The notes below the pieces were generated by a model. The model ran no database searches. It saw only the letters and a program-made list of their open reading frames with translations, and had not been told where the DNA came from. A DNA stretch of 64,000 nt from Shewanella sp. MTB7 (GTDB taxonomy: Bacteria > Pseudomonadota > Gammaproteobacteria > Enterobacterales > Shewanellaceae). Both the position numbers and the translations under genes were made by a program. The DNA lies in the NCBI RefSeq assembly GCF_027571385.1, contig NZ_CP085636.1:2480001-2544000 (forward strand), read 5' to 3'. Positions 18,096 to 28,644 of the stretch are shown here, one piece after another (the stretch's first letter is position 1; every line of letters begins with the position of its first letter).

Positions 18096-18515
18096 TTATC
18101 TTTCAGGTAAGATCTCTGCAATCTCCCATTTAATACCATTTTTGTGAAGTCTAAGGGTGCGATCATCAATCCAAGGACTTCCTCCTTTGAGCCCATGCAT
18201 CTTGACGATAACAGTAACGTCTTCGGCTGATTTTCTGAAAAAGTCGATATCGATCTCTTCTATCTCAAGTGTCACCTCTGTCATAGAAAGATTAAGCATG
18301 TGTCGTTGAACTGATGCGGCGATATGATAATGCGAAATGACCTCTTTCATCGGGTCGCTAACATAGAGCTGCGCTTTTTGAATGTCTTTATCCACATATA
18401 TTGCGGTGAAGAAACCTAATGAAACATCTTCAGGTGAACGGGTCGAGCCTTTATCTGAAGTCGCCGGCTCACAGCCTGAAAGACAAAGTAAACATAATAT
18501 AGTTATTATTCTCAT
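18096..18515 (-). CDS. Putative lipoprotein, 139 residues
   Basis: A short lipoprotein signal ends in LSGC (Cys 15), followed by a Ser/Thr-rich tether and a compact domain (about 30-139) that resembles small NTF2-like or DUF4878-type folds in pattern (SPEDVSLGFFTAIYVDKDIQKA and a closing WEIAEI strand). The fold is a guess from pattern only. It is monocistronic, ends in a shared terminator and lies downstream of a non-coding gap. Function unknown. Confidence 0.7.
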   Translation of the reverse strand: MRIITILCLLCLSGCEPATSDKGSTRSPEDVSLGFFTAIYVDKDIQKAQLYVSDPMKEVISHYHIAASVQRHMLNLSMTEVTLEIEEIDIDFFRKSAEDVTVIVKMHGLKGGSPWIDDRTLRLHKNGIKWEIAEILPER

Positions 18516-18820
18516 ATACTTGATACAAAGGGAATTTGAATTAAGTATCGCTATTTAACGGGAGGTTGGCAAGCTATTGGGATAACACTGCTAATCTAGA
18601 AATTTTTAATACTTGACCCTGAGCGTTAAATCAGTCATATCTAAAAAGATAAGTTTTAACGGTTATCCACAAAATCTGTGGACAAGTATGTTGAAGACTA
18701 GATACATAACTTTTAACTTGTTGTTTTTTAATTATTTATTTCACTGGTTAAAAAGTGACGCATTCCGATTTTTATAGATTTCATTCAGTTTATATACAGT
18801 AACGTGTTCTTTTTGTGCAT
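18516..18820. other. 305-bp AT-rich gap between the lipoprotein and pta
   Basis: No gene is seen. The gap holds the likely promoter of the minus-strand lipoprotein gene, a pair of facing DnaA boxes and a T-rich run (18720-18745). Confidence 0.5.
18663..18685. promoter_or_regulatory. Two facing DnaA-box sequences
   Basis: TTATCCACA at 18663-18671 is a perfect DnaA box. TGTGGACAA at 18677-18685 is an inverted box with one change. They form an inverted repeat with a 5-base spacer in AT-rich DNA. Binding is inferred. Confidence 0.5.
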
Positions 18821-18850
18821 AAAAAAGCCTGTCATTGACAGGCTTTTTTA
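18821..18850 (-). terminator. Terminator downstream of pta
   Basis: AAAAAAGCCTGTCA pairs with TGACAGGCTTTTTT across a very small loop, giving T tracts on both strands. It lies 27 bases past the pta stop. Confidence 0.92.
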
Positions 18851-18876
18851 TTTATTTCATACGAAAGTACTAACTG

Positions 18877-21027
18877 TTATTTAGCTTGTTCCGCTTGCGC
18901 AGCTTGGATTGCTGTTAGGGCGATGGTGTAAACGATATCGTCAACTAGCGCACCACGAGACAGATCGTTAACAGGCTTACGCATACCTTGAAGCATTGGA
19001 CCAATACTGATTAGGTCTGCACTTCTCTGCACGGCTTTGTATGTTGTATTACCAGTATTTAGGTCTGGGAATACGAACACTGTCGCTTGACCTGCTACTG
19101 GGCTGTTTGGTGCTTTAGATAGCGCAACGTTAGGCATCACAGCTGCATCATACTGTAGTGGACCGTCGATGATGAGATCAGGACGCTTCTCTTTAGCAAT
19201 TCGAGTCGCTTCACGTACCTTATCAACATCTGAACCGGTACCAGAACTACCGGTTGAGTAACTTATCATAGCAACGCGAGGCTCAATGCCAAATGCTGCG
19301 GCAGAATCAGCTGATTGGATGGCGATATCAGCAAGTTGCTCGGCGTTTGGATCTGGATTAATCGCACAGTCACCATAAACAAGTACTTGATCTGGCATCA
19401 ACATAAAGAAGATTGAAGAGACTAAGCTTGAACCTGGTGCAGTCTTGATCAACTGAAGTGGCGGACGAATCGTGTTGGCTGTGGTATTTACCGCGCCAGA
19501 AACAATACCGTCGACTTCGTTTTGCGCCAACATCATGGTACCTAATACCATGTTGTCACCGAGTTGCTCACGAGCCACAACTTCAGTCAGACCTTTATGG
19601 CGACGAAGATCAAGCATTGGTTCAATGTAACGCTCACGTGCTGTGTCTGGGTCTATAATTTCAACACCATCACCGAGAATGACACCTTGCAGAGCGGCAA
19701 TACGTTGGATCTCTTCTGGGTTACCCAGAAGTATACACTTAGCAATGCCGCGTTCAGCACAGATACTTGCAGCTTCAATAGTACGTGTGTCATAACCTTC
19801 AGGTAGAACAACCGTTTTACGTGCAGCGCGTGCAAGTTCAGTCAGTTTATATCTAAATGCTGGTGGAGACAGTCTGTGCTCCCGAGGAGAGTTTTTCGTT
19901 GCGCTTTGAATCCAGTTTTGATCAATATGACTTGCAACGTACTCTTGAACTTCTTCAATACGCACAGCGTCATCAACCGGCACTTCATGATCGAAACGTT
20001 GGATGTTAAGTGATGTCTGCCAAGTATTGGTGTCAATCAAGAATACTGGAAGGCCAGTTTCGAAAGCTTGCTCACACAATTCCATGATCTGTGGCTCTGG
20101 TTCATAACCACCAGTAAGCAGTAGTGCACCTATTTTTACACCGTTCATGGCCGCAAGACAGGCTGATACGATAACATCAGATCGATCACCAGAGGTGACT
20201 AATAGTGAGTCAGTCTTAATGTGAGTGACCATGTTTGGAAGACTACGAGCACAGAATGTCACTTTACGCAGACGACGAGCATTCATCTCACCGGCATTGA
20301 TGATTTTTGCACTAAGGTGCTTAGCAAGATCTGATGCACGTGGTGCAATAAGATCTAAGTTGTAAGGTACGCTGCCTAGTATACGAAGTGAGCTCTTACC
20401 TGGAAGTTGGAACATACTAGCCGGATCTGGACGCTGAACATCTGTATGATCAAAGACTTCAGATAGATCTGGACGTGCACGACCTTCGTTATCAACTGGC
20501 GCACCAATTTTGTTGATCATCGCGCCAATAATACGTTTGTTATTAATGCCACCCCATGAATTGTGGGCGATTTCTAGGCGATTCATCAGTGCTGTAGCAC
20601 TTTCATTACCTGGTGTGGCAACAAAGATAATATCTGCATCGAGCGATTTTGCGATGGCATAGTTGATATCACTTGAAAACGGGTGGTTTCTAGTTTGAAC
20701 TAAGCCTTCAACGACAAGAGTTTCAGTATCGTCAGTACATTCAGTGACACGAGCAATAATCTGCTCCATTAAGACATCTGTCTTATCACCACGAATGAGT
20801 CCTTCAGCATGTTCCATATCAAATGGTTCAAGGGGATTAACGGTAGGCGACTTACTTAAAATCGTCGTTGAGCGCTCAGGACCACTATCATTTGGACGCT
20901 GTTGAGCGATAGGCTTGAAAAAACGAACCTTAACACCGTGGTGTTCAAAAGCTCGAACGAGTCCTAAACTGATAGAAGTGAGACCGACACCTGTGCCGAT
21001 GGGTACGAGCATAATATTGCGAGACAT
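18877..21027 (-). CDS. pta: Pta, phosphate acetyltransferase
   Basis: The 716-residue enzyme is the size of E. coli Pta (714). It has an N-terminal BioD-like P-loop domain ([10 protein letters not shown]), a middle DRTGG domain and a C-terminal PTA_PTB catalytic domain (about 390-716) with [16 protein letters not shown] and LQYDAA. It interconverts acetyl-CoA plus phosphate with acetyl phosphate plus CoA in the cytoplasm. [11 protein letters not shown] at 21027 is chosen; the frame is open 22 codons upstream but AGAGG sits just before this ATG. It lies 118 bases downstream of ackA on the same strand, the usual ackA-pta operon. Confidence 0.96.
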   Translation of the reverse strand: MSRNIMLVPIGTGVGLTSISLGLVRAFEHHGVKVRFFKPIAQQRPNDSGPERSTTILSKSPTVNPLEPFDMEHAEGLIRGDKTDVLMEQIIARVTECTDDTETLVVEGLVQTRNHPFSSDINYAIAKSLDADIIFVATPGNESATALMNRLEIAHNSWGGINNKRIIGAMINKIGAPVDNEGRARPDLSEVFDHTDVQRPDPASMFQLPGKSSLRILGSVPYNLDLIAPRASDLAKHLSAKIINAGEMNARRLRKVTFCARSLPNMVTHIKTDSLLVTSGDRSDVIVSACLAAMNGVKIGALLLTGGYEPEPQIMELCEQAFETGLPVFLIDTNTWQTSLNIQRFDHEVPVDDAVRIEEVQEYVASHIDQNWIQSATKNSPREHRLSPPAFRYKLTELARAARKTVVLPEGYDTRTIEAASICAERGIAKCILLGNPEEIQRIAALQGVILGDGVEIIDPDTARERYIEPMLDLRRHKGLTEVVAREQLGDNMVLGTMMLAQNEVDGIVSGAVNTTANTIRPPLQLIKTAPGSSLVSSIFFMLMPDQVLVYGDCAINPDPNAEQLADIAIQSADSAAAFGIEPRVAMISYSTGSSGTGSDVDKVREATRIAKEKRPDLIIDGPLQYDAAVMPNVALSKAPNSPVAGQATVFVFPDLNTGNTTYKAVQRSADLISIGPMLQGMRKPVNDLSRGALVDDIVYTIALTAIQAAQAEQAK

Positions 21028-21145
21028 AAAAACCTCTGTTTGAAGCTTAGACTGGCGTAGTAATACTACACCGAACTGTATGGTGCAACTCAATAAAAGT
21101 ATGAGTTTTGGCCTGAAACTAAAAAAAAGATTTCAGGCCAATGTA

Positions 21146-22342
21146 TTATTTCAGTAGGCGCATCGCATCTTCTGCAATAACCCACTCTTCGTTAGTCGGA
21201 ATAACCATAGCGATAGGACCGTTATCTGTGGTGATTTGACCTTGCTTACCAAAACGGGCAGCCTTGTTACGCTCGTCATCAACTTCAAAGTTGAAGATCT
21301 CAAGTAAGTTAAGCACCTTAGCGCGGATTAGATCAGAATTTTCACCGATACCACCGGTAAATACCAGTGCATCTAAACGTCCTAACGGTACAGTGTAAGA
21401 TGCGATGTACTTAGCTAAACGGTAGCAGAAAATCTCTAGTGCAAGTGTGGCACCTTTATGACCTTCACTGTAAGCCTCTTCGATGCCGCGGCAATCGTTA
21501 GTTAATTCAGAAATACCTAAAAGACCACTTTGCTTGTTCATCAGGTTATTAACTTCATCTAAGGTGTAACCTAGGCGACTCACTAAGTGATGAATGATTG
21601 ATGGGTCGATATCACCACAACGAGTACCCATAACCAAACCTTCGAGAGGTGTCATGCCCATTGAAGTATCGACACTCTTACCGCCTTTAATAGCCGTTAC
21701 AGAAGCGCCATTGCCTAAGTGAGCACAGATGATGTTGTTATCTTCGATGTTCTTACCCATTGCTTTAGCCGCTTCACGGCTAATGAATAGGTGGCTAGTA
21801 CCGTGCATGCCATAGCGACGGATACTATTTTCGCGGTATAACTTGTAAGGAAGCGCGTAGATGAACGCTTTCTCAGGCATTGTCTGGTGGAAAGCGGTAT
21901 CGAAAACGGCAACTTGTGGCAGTTCAGGGAATGAAGCCTGAGCTGCACGAATACCGATCAAGTGAGCAGGGTTGTGGAGTGGAGCAAGCGCAGCACAATC
22001 TTCAATACCTTGGATAACGCTCTCATCGATGATAACCGACTGAGTGAATTTCTCACCACCGTGAACAACTCGGTGTCCAATTGCATGAATTTGTGATGCA
22101 ATTTCAGGATGAGCACCAAGAATATTATTAACAATATACTCAACAGCTTCACGGTGTGAGGTGAATGCACCTAGGCTAGCTTCTTGCTTAACGCCATTGA
22201 CTTTCCACTTAATCTTAGCGTCTTCTAGACCAAAACATTCTGCTAGACCTGAGATCTGGTCATCACCTGTAAGGGCGTCGATAATCGCAAATTTTAATGA
22301 CGAGCTACCGCAGTTAAGTACCAATACCAGTTTATTTGACAT
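21146..22342 (-). CDS. ackA: AckA, acetate kinase
   Basis: The 398-residue ASKHA-fold kinase begins [12 protein letters not shown] (phosphate-binding loop) and carries GHRVVHGG, the catalytic-Asp region [19 protein letters not shown] and FTGGIGENS. It makes acetate and ATP from acetyl phosphate. It is the first gene of ackA-pta and is divergent from yfbV, as in E. coli. Confidence 0.97.
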   Translation of the reverse strand: MSNKLVLVLNCGSSSLKFAIIDALTGDDQISGLAECFGLEDAKIKWKVNGVKQEASLGAFTSHREAVEYIVNNILGAHPEIASQIHAIGHRVVHGGEKFTQSVIIDESVIQGIEDCAALAPLHNPAHLIGIRAAQASFPELPQVAVFDTAFHQTMPEKAFIYALPYKLYRENSIRRYGMHGTSHLFISREAAKAMGKNIEDNNIICAHLGNGASVTAIKGGKSVDTSMGMTPLEGLVMGTRCGDIDPSIIHHLVSRLGYTLDEVNNLMNKQSGLLGISELTNDCRGIEEAYSEGHKGATLALEIFCYRLAKYIASYTVPLGRLDALVFTGGIGENSDLIRAKVLNLLEIFNFEVDDERNKAARFGKQGQITTDNGPIAMVIPTNEEWVIAEDAMRLLK

Positions 22343-22536
22343 CTTTAAAACCTTTTACAATGTAGTGAACATTTGTCACTGAACAATAATGACTTCGTTG
22401 GTAAAAATCATCGAAGCCGCTAGAAGCGCTCTGAGATCAGAGCAGGGAACTGCTAATAATGCGGCTACAATGCCTTGGGGCTCTATTGCAGCTTGTGCTA
22501 TTGTAAAAGCAGTATCCCATTCAATCGGTGTAACAC
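22343..22536. promoter_or_regulatory. ackA/yfbV divergent regulatory region
   Basis: The 194 bases between divergent starts contain a perfect inverted repeat GCTCTGA-GA-TCAGAGC (22428-22443) and a looser AGTGA-N7-TCACT (about 22364-22380). The N7 spacing does not match the CRP consensus (N6). Regulators are not assigned. Confidence 0.5.
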
Positions 22537-22980
22537 TTGAGCTTTCAAGCTTTCAAAACCCTAGGGCAAGGTCGTCAATATATGAAGACGTGGCCTATGG
22601 TCAGACAACTTAGTTTTTATTTCCCTGAGTATCGCGTGATTCGCGCCACTCAGATTGCGCTACCTGTAATGCCCTTCTTGGCACTACTGGTTGCAGCGAG
22701 TCAGTTATATATTCATGGTTGGGAATTTCTTCCACAAGCCATCACATTAGCGCTGTTTTTTATTAGCTTACCTATTCAAGGTTTGCTGTGGCTAGGCTGG
22801 CGCTCTCGTCATCCATTACCGTTAACTCTACTTGGGTGGTGCGATAAATTGACCACTAAAATGATCGCCATGGGGATCAGTTGTCGTCCATTAGGACCTA
22901 AAGCTTGCTACTTCGATATGGCGCTTATTCTTAAAGCGGCATTCGAACGTTTAGACGAGCAATATTGGGAAGAACTTTAA
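22537..22980 (+). CDS. yfbV: YfbV, UPF0208/DUF412 membrane protein
   Basis: The 147-residue protein has two membrane helices (about 40-58 and 65-85) joined by a short turn, with conserved LPIQGLLWLGWRS and a C-terminal AFERLDEQY helix. It matches E. coli YfbV, which has been linked to insulation of the Ter macrodomain. The first residues (GQGRQYMKTWP) align with the E. coli N-terminus, which supports the TTG start at 22537. It is convergent with pflA. Confidence 0.88.
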   Translation: MSFQAFKTLGQGRQYMKTWPMVRQLSFYFPEYRVIRATQIALPVMPFLALLVAASQLYIHGWEFLPQAITLALFFISLPIQGLLWLGWRSRHPLPLTLLGWCDKLTTKMIAMGISCRPLGPKACYFDMALILKAAFERLDEQYWEEL

Positions 22981-23025
22981 CCGGTATTGTCGGTCAATTA
23001 TTAATATTGCTACATCTTGAAACTC

Positions 23026-23766
23026 TTAGTAGATGGCGTTTAATCCCGCTTCTACAAAGACCTTCTTGATCTGTTCCATTGTTTCACCCGATGGAGGAGA
23101 GATGTCATTGAGTTGATACTTTTCTCCCATCGCTTCCCACTTATGCTTGCCCAACTCGTGATAGGGAAGTAACTCAACCTTTTCGACATTGGTCATCGGT
23201 TTAAGAAAATCGGCCAGTTTCTTGGCTGAGGCTATATCGTCAGTGAACCCACCAACCACAACATAACGTATCCAGGTTTTTTGCTGGCGTTTATGTAAAA
23301 GCTCAGCAAACTGCAACGTGCGATAATTACTGACTTGAGTGAGGTCAATATGGCGCTGATCATCAATATGTTTAATGTCTAGTAGTACCAGATCGGTATT
23401 ATCGAGTAGTTCATCAATGATTGGGGTGTATTTTCTGACGAAACCATTGGTGTCTAGGCAAGTGTGAATACCCTCTTTTTTACAAGCTTCAAAAAGAGCT
23501 GAAACGAATTCCGCTTGTAATATGGCTTCACCACCACTGGCAGTTACACCACCACCGCTGGATTCAAGAAAAGGGCGGTAGCTGATAATTTGAGACATGA
23601 GTTCTTCGACCTGCACATCCGTGCCGCCGTGTAGATCCCAAGTATCGCGATTGTGACAGTACTGACAACGCATTAAACAGCCTTGCATAAAGGCGATAAA
23701 CCTTATGCCTGGACCGTCAACGGTACCAAAGGATTCCAGTGAGTGGATCCGACCAGTTACTGCCAT
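23026..23766 (-). CDS. pflA: PflA, pyruvate formate-lyase activating enzyme
   Basis: The 246-residue radical-SAM enzyme has exactly the length of E. coli PflA. The cluster motif CLMRCQYC (CX3CX2C) is near residue 30 and [11 protein letters not shown] is the SAM-contact motif. It makes the glycyl radical on Pfl[10 protein letters not shown] at 23766 has a GGAG site five bases upstream; the open frame further out is not family sequence. It follows pflB after 205 bases that hold a repeat and a hairpin, so it may be expressed at a lower level than pflB. Confidence 0.96.
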   Translation of the reverse strand: MAVTGRIHSLESFGTVDGPGIRFIAFMQGCLMRCQYCHNRDTWDLHGGTDVQVEELMSQIISYRPFLESSGGGVTASGGEAILQAEFVSALFEACKKEGIHTCLDTNGFVRKYTPIIDELLDNTDLVLLDIKHIDDQRHIDLTQVSNYRTLQFAELLHKRQQKTWIRYVVVGGFTDDIASAKKLADFLKPMTNVEKVELLPYHELGKHKWEAMGEKYQLNDISPPSGETMEQIKKVFVEAGLNAIY

Positions 23767-23844
23767 TGTGACTCCATATCTATAGTTGCAATTGTTAATG
23801 TTGTAGCTTTCATAACAATGCCACAATCTTAAGTTTTAAATAAA

Positions 23845-23899
23845 TATACCCAAGCGACCTTAAAATGCTGAACCCTACATTTCGAGGTGGTTTGGGTAT
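23845..23899. repeat. Intergenic palindromic repeat (Shewanella/Vibrio type), copy 1
   Basis: TATACCCAAGCGACC at the left and GGTGGTTTGGGTAT at the right are inverted arms around an AAATGC...CATTT core. A second related copy is at 26829-26869. I recall similar sequences being scattered in Shewanella and Vibrio genomes. Confidence 0.65.
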
Positions 23900-23900
23900 C

Positions 23901-23924
23901 GGCTGTACTATTGTCAGTACAGCC
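23901..23924 (-). terminator. Hairpin between pflB and pflA
   Basis: A perfect 9-bp stem GGCTGTACT/AGTACAGCC with a 6-base loop lies in the pflB-pflA spacer. It lacks a T tract on either side, so attenuation or protection of the pflB mRNA end is more likely than full termination. Confidence 0.5.
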
Positions 23925-23971
23925 TAGTTATAGCTCGTTACTACCTCAATATCTGTGAAAGATATCTGGTA

Positions 23972-26254
23972 TTACATACCTTTAGTGAAGGTACGAGTGA
24001 TAACGTCTTGCTGCTGTTCTGGTGTCAGAGCATTGAAGCGAACAGCATAACCAGAAACTCGGATTGTAAGCTGAGGATACTTCTCAGGGTTAACAATCGC
24101 ATCTTCAAGCATTTCACGGTTCATCACGTTCACGTTCAGGTGCTGACCACCTTCACGGCTGTCGCTATGAGCAAAGTAACCGTCCATAAGCGCGGCTAAG
24201 TTAGTGCGACGACCATCTTCATCTTTACCTAACGCGTTTGGCACGATAGAGAAGGTATAAGAGATACCGTCTTGAGCGTGTGCAAACGGAAGTTTAGCAA
24301 CAGAAGTTAGTGATGCAACAGCGCCTTTCTCGTCACGACCATGCATAGGGTTTGCACCCGGAGCAAACGGAGCACCAGATGGACGACCATCAGGCGTAGT
24401 CCCCGTTTTCTTACCGTACACAACGTTAGAAGTGATGGTTAAGATTGACTGAGTAGGGATCGCGTTACGATACATCTTCATCTTACGGATCTTAGCCATA
24501 AAACGCTCTACAAGCTCAGTCGCTAGATCATCAACACGTGCATCGTTGTTACCGAACTTAGGATAGTCACCTTCGATTTCGAAATCGACAGCGATACCGT
24601 TTTCGTCACGGATTGGCTTAACTTTGGCAAACTTAATTGCAGAAAGAGAATCAGCAGCGATAGAAAGACCCGCGATACCACATGCCATAGTACGACGAAC
24701 GTCACGGTCATGAAGTGCCATAAGGGCAGATTCATAAGAGTACTTATCGTGCATGAAGTGGATAGCGTTTAGTGCAGTCACATATTGTGTTGCTAACCAA
24801 TCCATCATGGTGTCTAGGCGACCTAGCACATCATCAAAGTCTAAATACTCAGAAGTGATAGCATCGAACTTAGGACCAATTTGAGTCTTAAGTTTTTCAT
24901 CAACACCACCGTTGATAGCATAAAGCATTGTTTTAGCTAAGTTAGCGCGAGCTCCGAAGAACTGCATGTGCTTACCTACAACCATAGGGCTTACACAACA
25001 AGCGATAGCATAGTCATCTGAATTAAAGTCAGGACGCATTAGATCATCGTTTTCGTACTGAATTGAACTGGTGTCGATAGACACTTTTGCACAGTACTTT
25101 TTGAAATCTAATGGTAATTTTTCAGACCATAAAACAGTGATGTTTGGCTCTGGACTTGGACCCATGTTGTACAAGGTGTGCAAGAAACGGAAGCTAGACT
25201 TAGTCACCAAAGTACGACCATCAACACCCATACCACCGATAGACTCTGTCGCCCAAATTGGGTCGCCAGAGAATAGCTCATCGTATTCAGGAGTACGTAG
25301 GAAACGAACCATACGTAGCTTCATCACGAAATGGTCAACCATCTCTTGAGCTTGTTGCTCAGTGATAACGCCATTTTTAAGATCACGTTCGATGAAAATA
25401 TCAAGGAAACTTGAAGTACGACCAAGAGACATCGCCGCGCCGTTTTGACTTTTAACTGCAGCTAGGTAGCCGAAGTAAGTCCACTGAATCGCTTCTTGTG
25501 CATTGGTAGCAGGTAGCGAGATGTCGAAGCCATAGCTTGCAGCCATTTTCTTCATCTGACCTAGTGCACGGTGCTGTTCAGCAATCTCTTCACGAAGCTG
25601 CATAGTGTAAGACAAGTCTTCACCTGTTTCAAAATCTGCTTGAAGTGAACCAAACTGAGCAAACTTGTCAGCCATCAAATAATCGATACCGTAAAGTGCG
25701 ATACGACGGTAATCACCAATGATACGACCACGACCGTAAGCATCAGGTAAACCAGTCAAAATACCTGATTTACGACAACCCATGATTTCAGGTGTGTAGA
25801 TATCGAAAACACCTTGGTTGTGAGTCTTACGCAGCTCAGAGTAAACGTATTTAACGTCAGCATTTAACTCACGGTCATAGGCTTTACAAGAACTTTCAAC
25901 CATACGAATGCCGCCATTTGGCAACATTGCACGCTTAAGTGGCGCTTCAGTCTGTAGGCCAACAATAGTTTCAAGCTCTTGCTCGATATAGCCAGCAGCG
26001 TGTGAAGTGATGGTAGATACAACTTCAGTATCAAAATCAACAGGTGCGTGAGTCGCGTTTTCCTGTTTGATGCCTACCATTACCTTGTCCCAAAGCTTTG
26101 TAGTAGCAGAAGTTGCTTCAGCTAGGAAAGATTCATTACCTTCATAAGGCGTGTAGTTAGCTTGGATAAAGTCACGAACGTTGACTTCAGTTTTCCATTC
26201 GCCAGAAGCAAAACCTTCCCACGCGTTAGCAAACTTTTCAGTTTTTTCGGTCAT
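23972..26254 (-). CDS. pflB: PflB, pyruvate formate-lyase (glycyl-radical enzyme)
   Basis: The 760-residue enzyme is the size of E. coli PflB. It has the adjacent active-site cysteines (AIACCVSPM, near residue 415) and the C-terminal glycyl-radical motif RVSGYAVRF (near 735). It cleaves pyruvate with CoA to formate and acetyl-CoA without oxygen. The start ATG reads [15 protein letters not shown] as in enterics. A GntR-type operator overlaps a candidate promoter about 220 bases upstream. The next gene downstream is its activase. Confidence 0.97.
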   Translation of the reverse strand: MTEKTEKFANAWEGFASGEWKTEVNVRDFIQANYTPYEGNESFLAEATSATTKLWDKVMVGIKQENATHAPVDFDTEVVSTITSHAAGYIEQELETIVGLQTEAPLKRAMLPNGGIRMVESSCKAYDRELNADVKYVYSELRKTHNQGVFDIYTPEIMGCRKSGILTGLPDAYGRGRIIGDYRRIALYGIDYLMADKFAQFGSLQADFETGEDLSYTMQLREEIAEQHRALGQMKKMAASYGFDISLPATNAQEAIQWTYFGYLAAVKSQNGAAMSLGRTSSFLDIFIERDLKNGVITEQQAQEMVDHFVMKLRMVRFLRTPEYDELFSGDPIWATESIGGMGVDGRTLVTKSSFRFLHTLYNMGPSPEPNITVLWSEKLPLDFKKYCAKVSIDTSSIQYENDDLMRPDFNSDDYAIACCVSPMVVGKHMQFFGARANLAKTMLYAINGGVDEKLKTQIGPKFDAITSEYLDFDDVLGRLDTMMDWLATQYVTALNAIHFMHDKYSYESALMALHDRDVRRTMACGIAGLSIAADSLSAIKFAKVKPIRDENGIAVDFEIEGDYPKFGNNDARVDDLATELVERFMAKIRKMKMYRNAIPTQSILTITSNVVYGKKTGTTPDGRPSGAPFAPGANPMHGRDEKGAVASLTSVAKLPFAHAQDGISYTFSIVPNALGKDEDGRRTNLAALMDGYFAHSDSREGGQHLNVNVMNREMLEDAIVNPEKYPQLTIRVSGYAVRFNALTPEQQQDVITRTFTKGM

Positions 26255-26474
26255 CGTACAAATACCTTTTAGTTGAGATACATGTTATTGGTTATCGATG
26301 TTGGCTTTGAAAGCGAGAGTAATCGATATCTCAATAGCTAAGTCTTAAAAAGCTTCCTCTCGATAATATGTGGTGGAGGAAACTGGTTTCCGAGTATTTT
26401 AATTCTCGGAGTGATTTGTTGTTTTGATACCGATATGAGAAAGAATCCGTTTACGATGAATATCGATTATCAGT

Positions 26475-26493
26475 AAATTGGTAAGACCAATTT
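26475..26493. promoter_or_regulatory. GntR/FadR-type operator (PdhR- or LldR-like), pflB side
   Basis: AAATTGGTAAGACCAATTT is a perfect 19-bp palindrome around a 3-base centre and matches the AATTGGT-N3-ACCAATT consensus known for PdhR (pyruvate) and resembling LldR (lactate). On the minus strand a possible -10 TATACT (26505-26500) lies just upstream, placing the operator over the start site, as expected for a repressor. Confidence 0.7.
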
Positions 26494-26828
26494 ACCATTA
26501 GTATATTAACACAAGCAAACATAGGCTGCATCTTAATACATTTTGTTTTGGTCTATAAATTCAAAAACTGTTATCCATGCATCAGTTTTTAGCTAAAATA
26601 ATGTTTGCACCTAACACTAATGTCAGTTCCTAGAATGATTGTGAGTACATTATGTTGCGCTTATTGAATGTTCATGTAAGTCCAAGTAACAATCACGATG
26701 GGTGAGTTTGTCACTTGCATAACTAAAGAATTATCTCTCTATGCAATTTATTTTTCGTCATCACTAACACTGATATTAAGTGTTATGTGCTAAATAAAAT
26801 AAGCACCAGATAAATGCTGAGGTGAATT

Positions 26829-26869
26829 CAAGACAGATTGAATCCTGCATTTCCAAGTAGCTTGGGTAT
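26829..26869. repeat. Intergenic repeat, copy 2
   Basis: GATTGAATCCTGCATTTCC followed by AAGTAGCTTGGGTATA matches the right half of copy 1 at 23845-23899 (CTGAACCCTACATTTCG then GTGGTTTGGGTAT). The left arm is shorter here. Confidence 0.6.
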
Positions 26870-26870
26870 A

Positions 26871-26903
26871 GATAACGAGAAGTGAAATGCACCTCTCGTT
26901 ATC
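26871..26903 (-). terminator. Hairpin downstream of the DUF3360 gene
   Basis: GATAACGAGAAGTG pairs with CACCTCTCGTTATC (14 pairs, one mismatch) around an AAATG loop, 12 bases past the stop. No strong T tract follows on the minus strand. Confidence 0.6.
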
Positions 26904-26914
26904 AGTCTTCTCTT

Positions 26915-28447
26915 TTATAAGAGTGCTGGAATGCCAGTGATCATCCCGACTGCAAGCATGGCTGCTAAACAGATCACAAACGCGAGGCCTGGGATAATAA
27001 CGCGATCAGCGAGTGACAATGATTTTGCACGTTCTTTATCACCGATAAGTCCGTTGTTGTCCAAAAACATCGTTAATGCCCATGCCAATACTGGATTTGC
27101 AACAAAAGAGGCGAATATACAAATACCTGCAGCCTGACTGTTCTGAGTATTTTTCACCATCTGCATTCCCGCCTCGAGTAGAGGTAAAAATACGCCTACA
27201 AGTAACGCGATTGACATGACTGGTTGCCAGACTGCGATATCCATAGGATAGCCAATGATAGCCACTACGATACATAAGATACCCAGTAAAATGGCACCTG
27301 CAGGGATCGGACGTTTTGCCGTTGCAGCAGGGATCATGTAAGTCCCCCAAGATGAAGTGATATTACCACCACCAACAGCAGTACCTACGATTTGGCGCAG
27401 TGAACAAGTCGTCATGGTGTCATCAACATCCATCAAGACTTTTTCTGCACCTTTAGGGTAGTTAAGTTCTTGGAATATACGGTGTCCCAAAAAGTCTGGT
27501 GACCACATGGCCACAGCCAAGATAGCAAAAGGCAAAGAAGCAATGAAATGCTGCAGATTAGGTAAGCCTAACTGCCAGCCTTGCTCAGTAGAGCCCCACC
27601 AATAAACAGGGTTAAGATTTGGAATGCCAGGTTCGGTGACAAACTGTAGATCCAGCCCTGCACCTAGCACGAATGCCATCGCTACCGCGGCAATAGAGCA
27701 AAGTGGGATAGCTAACCAACGTTTCCCCACCTTTGCCAGGATCGCATATAAAATCACATTGGCAAGTAAGATGAAAAACGCAACATAACCTAAGCTGTAA
27801 CCGAGATCATGCTTAGCCTGTAAATTACCTGCCCATTCAAATAGTGAACTTATCTGACCCTCTGCACCCATAAAGCCAAGGAAGACCAGTAAACCGCCAG
27901 CAACACCGCTACTGGTAAGGTTCACTAACCGTGACCCACCTTTTACATAGCTTAATATAAGACCAAACACCCCCAGTAAAATAGCAAGCGCAAGTGGATG
28001 TGCACCCGCCAGCGCAATTGCACCGATAAGTGGGATCATTGGACCGTGATTACCGGCCAAGTTCGCTTTAGGATTGAAAAATCCTGAGCTAATAATACAA
28101 AATAGTAGTGCTGGAATAAGCATCTCTACACGGACAACTTGAGTCGCAAATTCTGCGCCCAGATTAACATGTTCCCATTTCTCGCTTAGGCCCGCAGCCC
28201 ATGCTGCCATTACCGCTGAGTACATCACGGTAATACCGATAGTACCTGCAATCGCCGGGACAAGATCTTCCCATTCAAAGCGGAAATCTCTCCCTGGTAG
28301 GTTAAGTCCCCAGCGCTTAGGCTTCATGATTTTCAATTCATTGTCTAAGTACTCTTCACGAGTGGCAAACTCAGACGCAGGACGATGAAGCTCTTGATAA
28401 GATTTAGTGGAGTCTTCGCTCTGTTGGTTTTTCACAGTTTCTGACAT
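26915..28447 (-). CDS. DUF3360 family membrane transporter
   Basis: The 510-residue polytopic protein has about 12-14 hydrophobic helices after a 70-residue hydrophilic N-terminus. The overall pattern and motifs such as FFNPKANLAGNHGPMIPL and GTAVGGGNITSSWGTYMIPAA resemble the NCS2/SulP (uracil/xanthine and sulfate permease) fold. The family is unnamed (DUF3360) and found in Vibrio and Shewanella. It lies upstream of pflB on the same strand but as a separate unit, and carries the same PdhR/LldR-type operator about 200 bases before its start. A substrate linked to pyruvate, lactate or formate metabolism is therefore a reasonable inference, not proved. Confidence 0.8.
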   Translation of the reverse strand: MSETVKNQQSEDSTKSYQELHRPASEFATREEYLDNELKIMKPKRWGLNLPGRDFRFEWEDLVPAIAGTIGITVMYSAVMAAWAAGLSEKWEHVNLGAEFATQVVRVEMLIPALLFCIISSGFFNPKANLAGNHGPMIPLIGAIALAGAHPLALAILLGVFGLILSYVKGGSRLVNLTSSGVAGGLLVFLGFMGAEGQISSLFEWAGNLQAKHDLGYSLGYVAFFILLANVILYAILAKVGKRWLAIPLCSIAAVAMAFVLGAGLDLQFVTEPGIPNLNPVYWWGSTEQGWQLGLPNLQHFIASLPFAILAVAMWSPDFLGHRIFQELNYPKGAEKVLMDVDDTMTTCSLRQIVGTAVGGGNITSSWGTYMIPAATAKRPIPAGAILLGILCIVVAIIGYPMDIAVWQPVMSIALLVGVFLPLLEAGMQMVKNTQNSQAAGICIFASFVANPVLAWALTMFLDNNGLIGDKERAKSLSLADRVIIPGLAFVICLAAMLAVGMITGIPALL

Positions 28448-28644
28448 ATTTTCTCATTCTCCGAGAAGAACATAGTGATTCATCTAATTCGATGACAACT
28501 TAAGTGATCTATGAGTGTTAGCTTGAGTATTACGAGCCTCTTTGGCTGCACTATTCATTGAGTCAACTAGCCAGCATAATATGATAAAGAATCAAAAATC
28601 GATTCTGTCAGCGATGCTGTTGTTTTCTCTAACAATCTTTATTT

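Larger units (their letters stand above)
26255..26914. other. 660-bp regulatory gap upstream of pflB
   Basis: No gene is seen. It holds a long pflB leader and promoter region. An inverted repeat GGAAAC-TG-GTTTCC (about 26379-26392), a TCCGAG/CTCGGA pair just after it and a half-conserved FNR-like TTGATACCGATAT (about 26424) are visible. The operator, a repeat copy and a hairpin are listed separately. Confidence 0.5.

Noticed and set aside
18663-18685. Replication origin
   Set aside because: Only two DnaA boxes, no AT-rich 13-mer array and none of the usual origin genes nearby.
22364-22380. CRP site between ackA and yfbV
   Set aside because: AGTGA-N7-TCACT has the wrong spacing and lacks the outer T/A of the CRP consensus.
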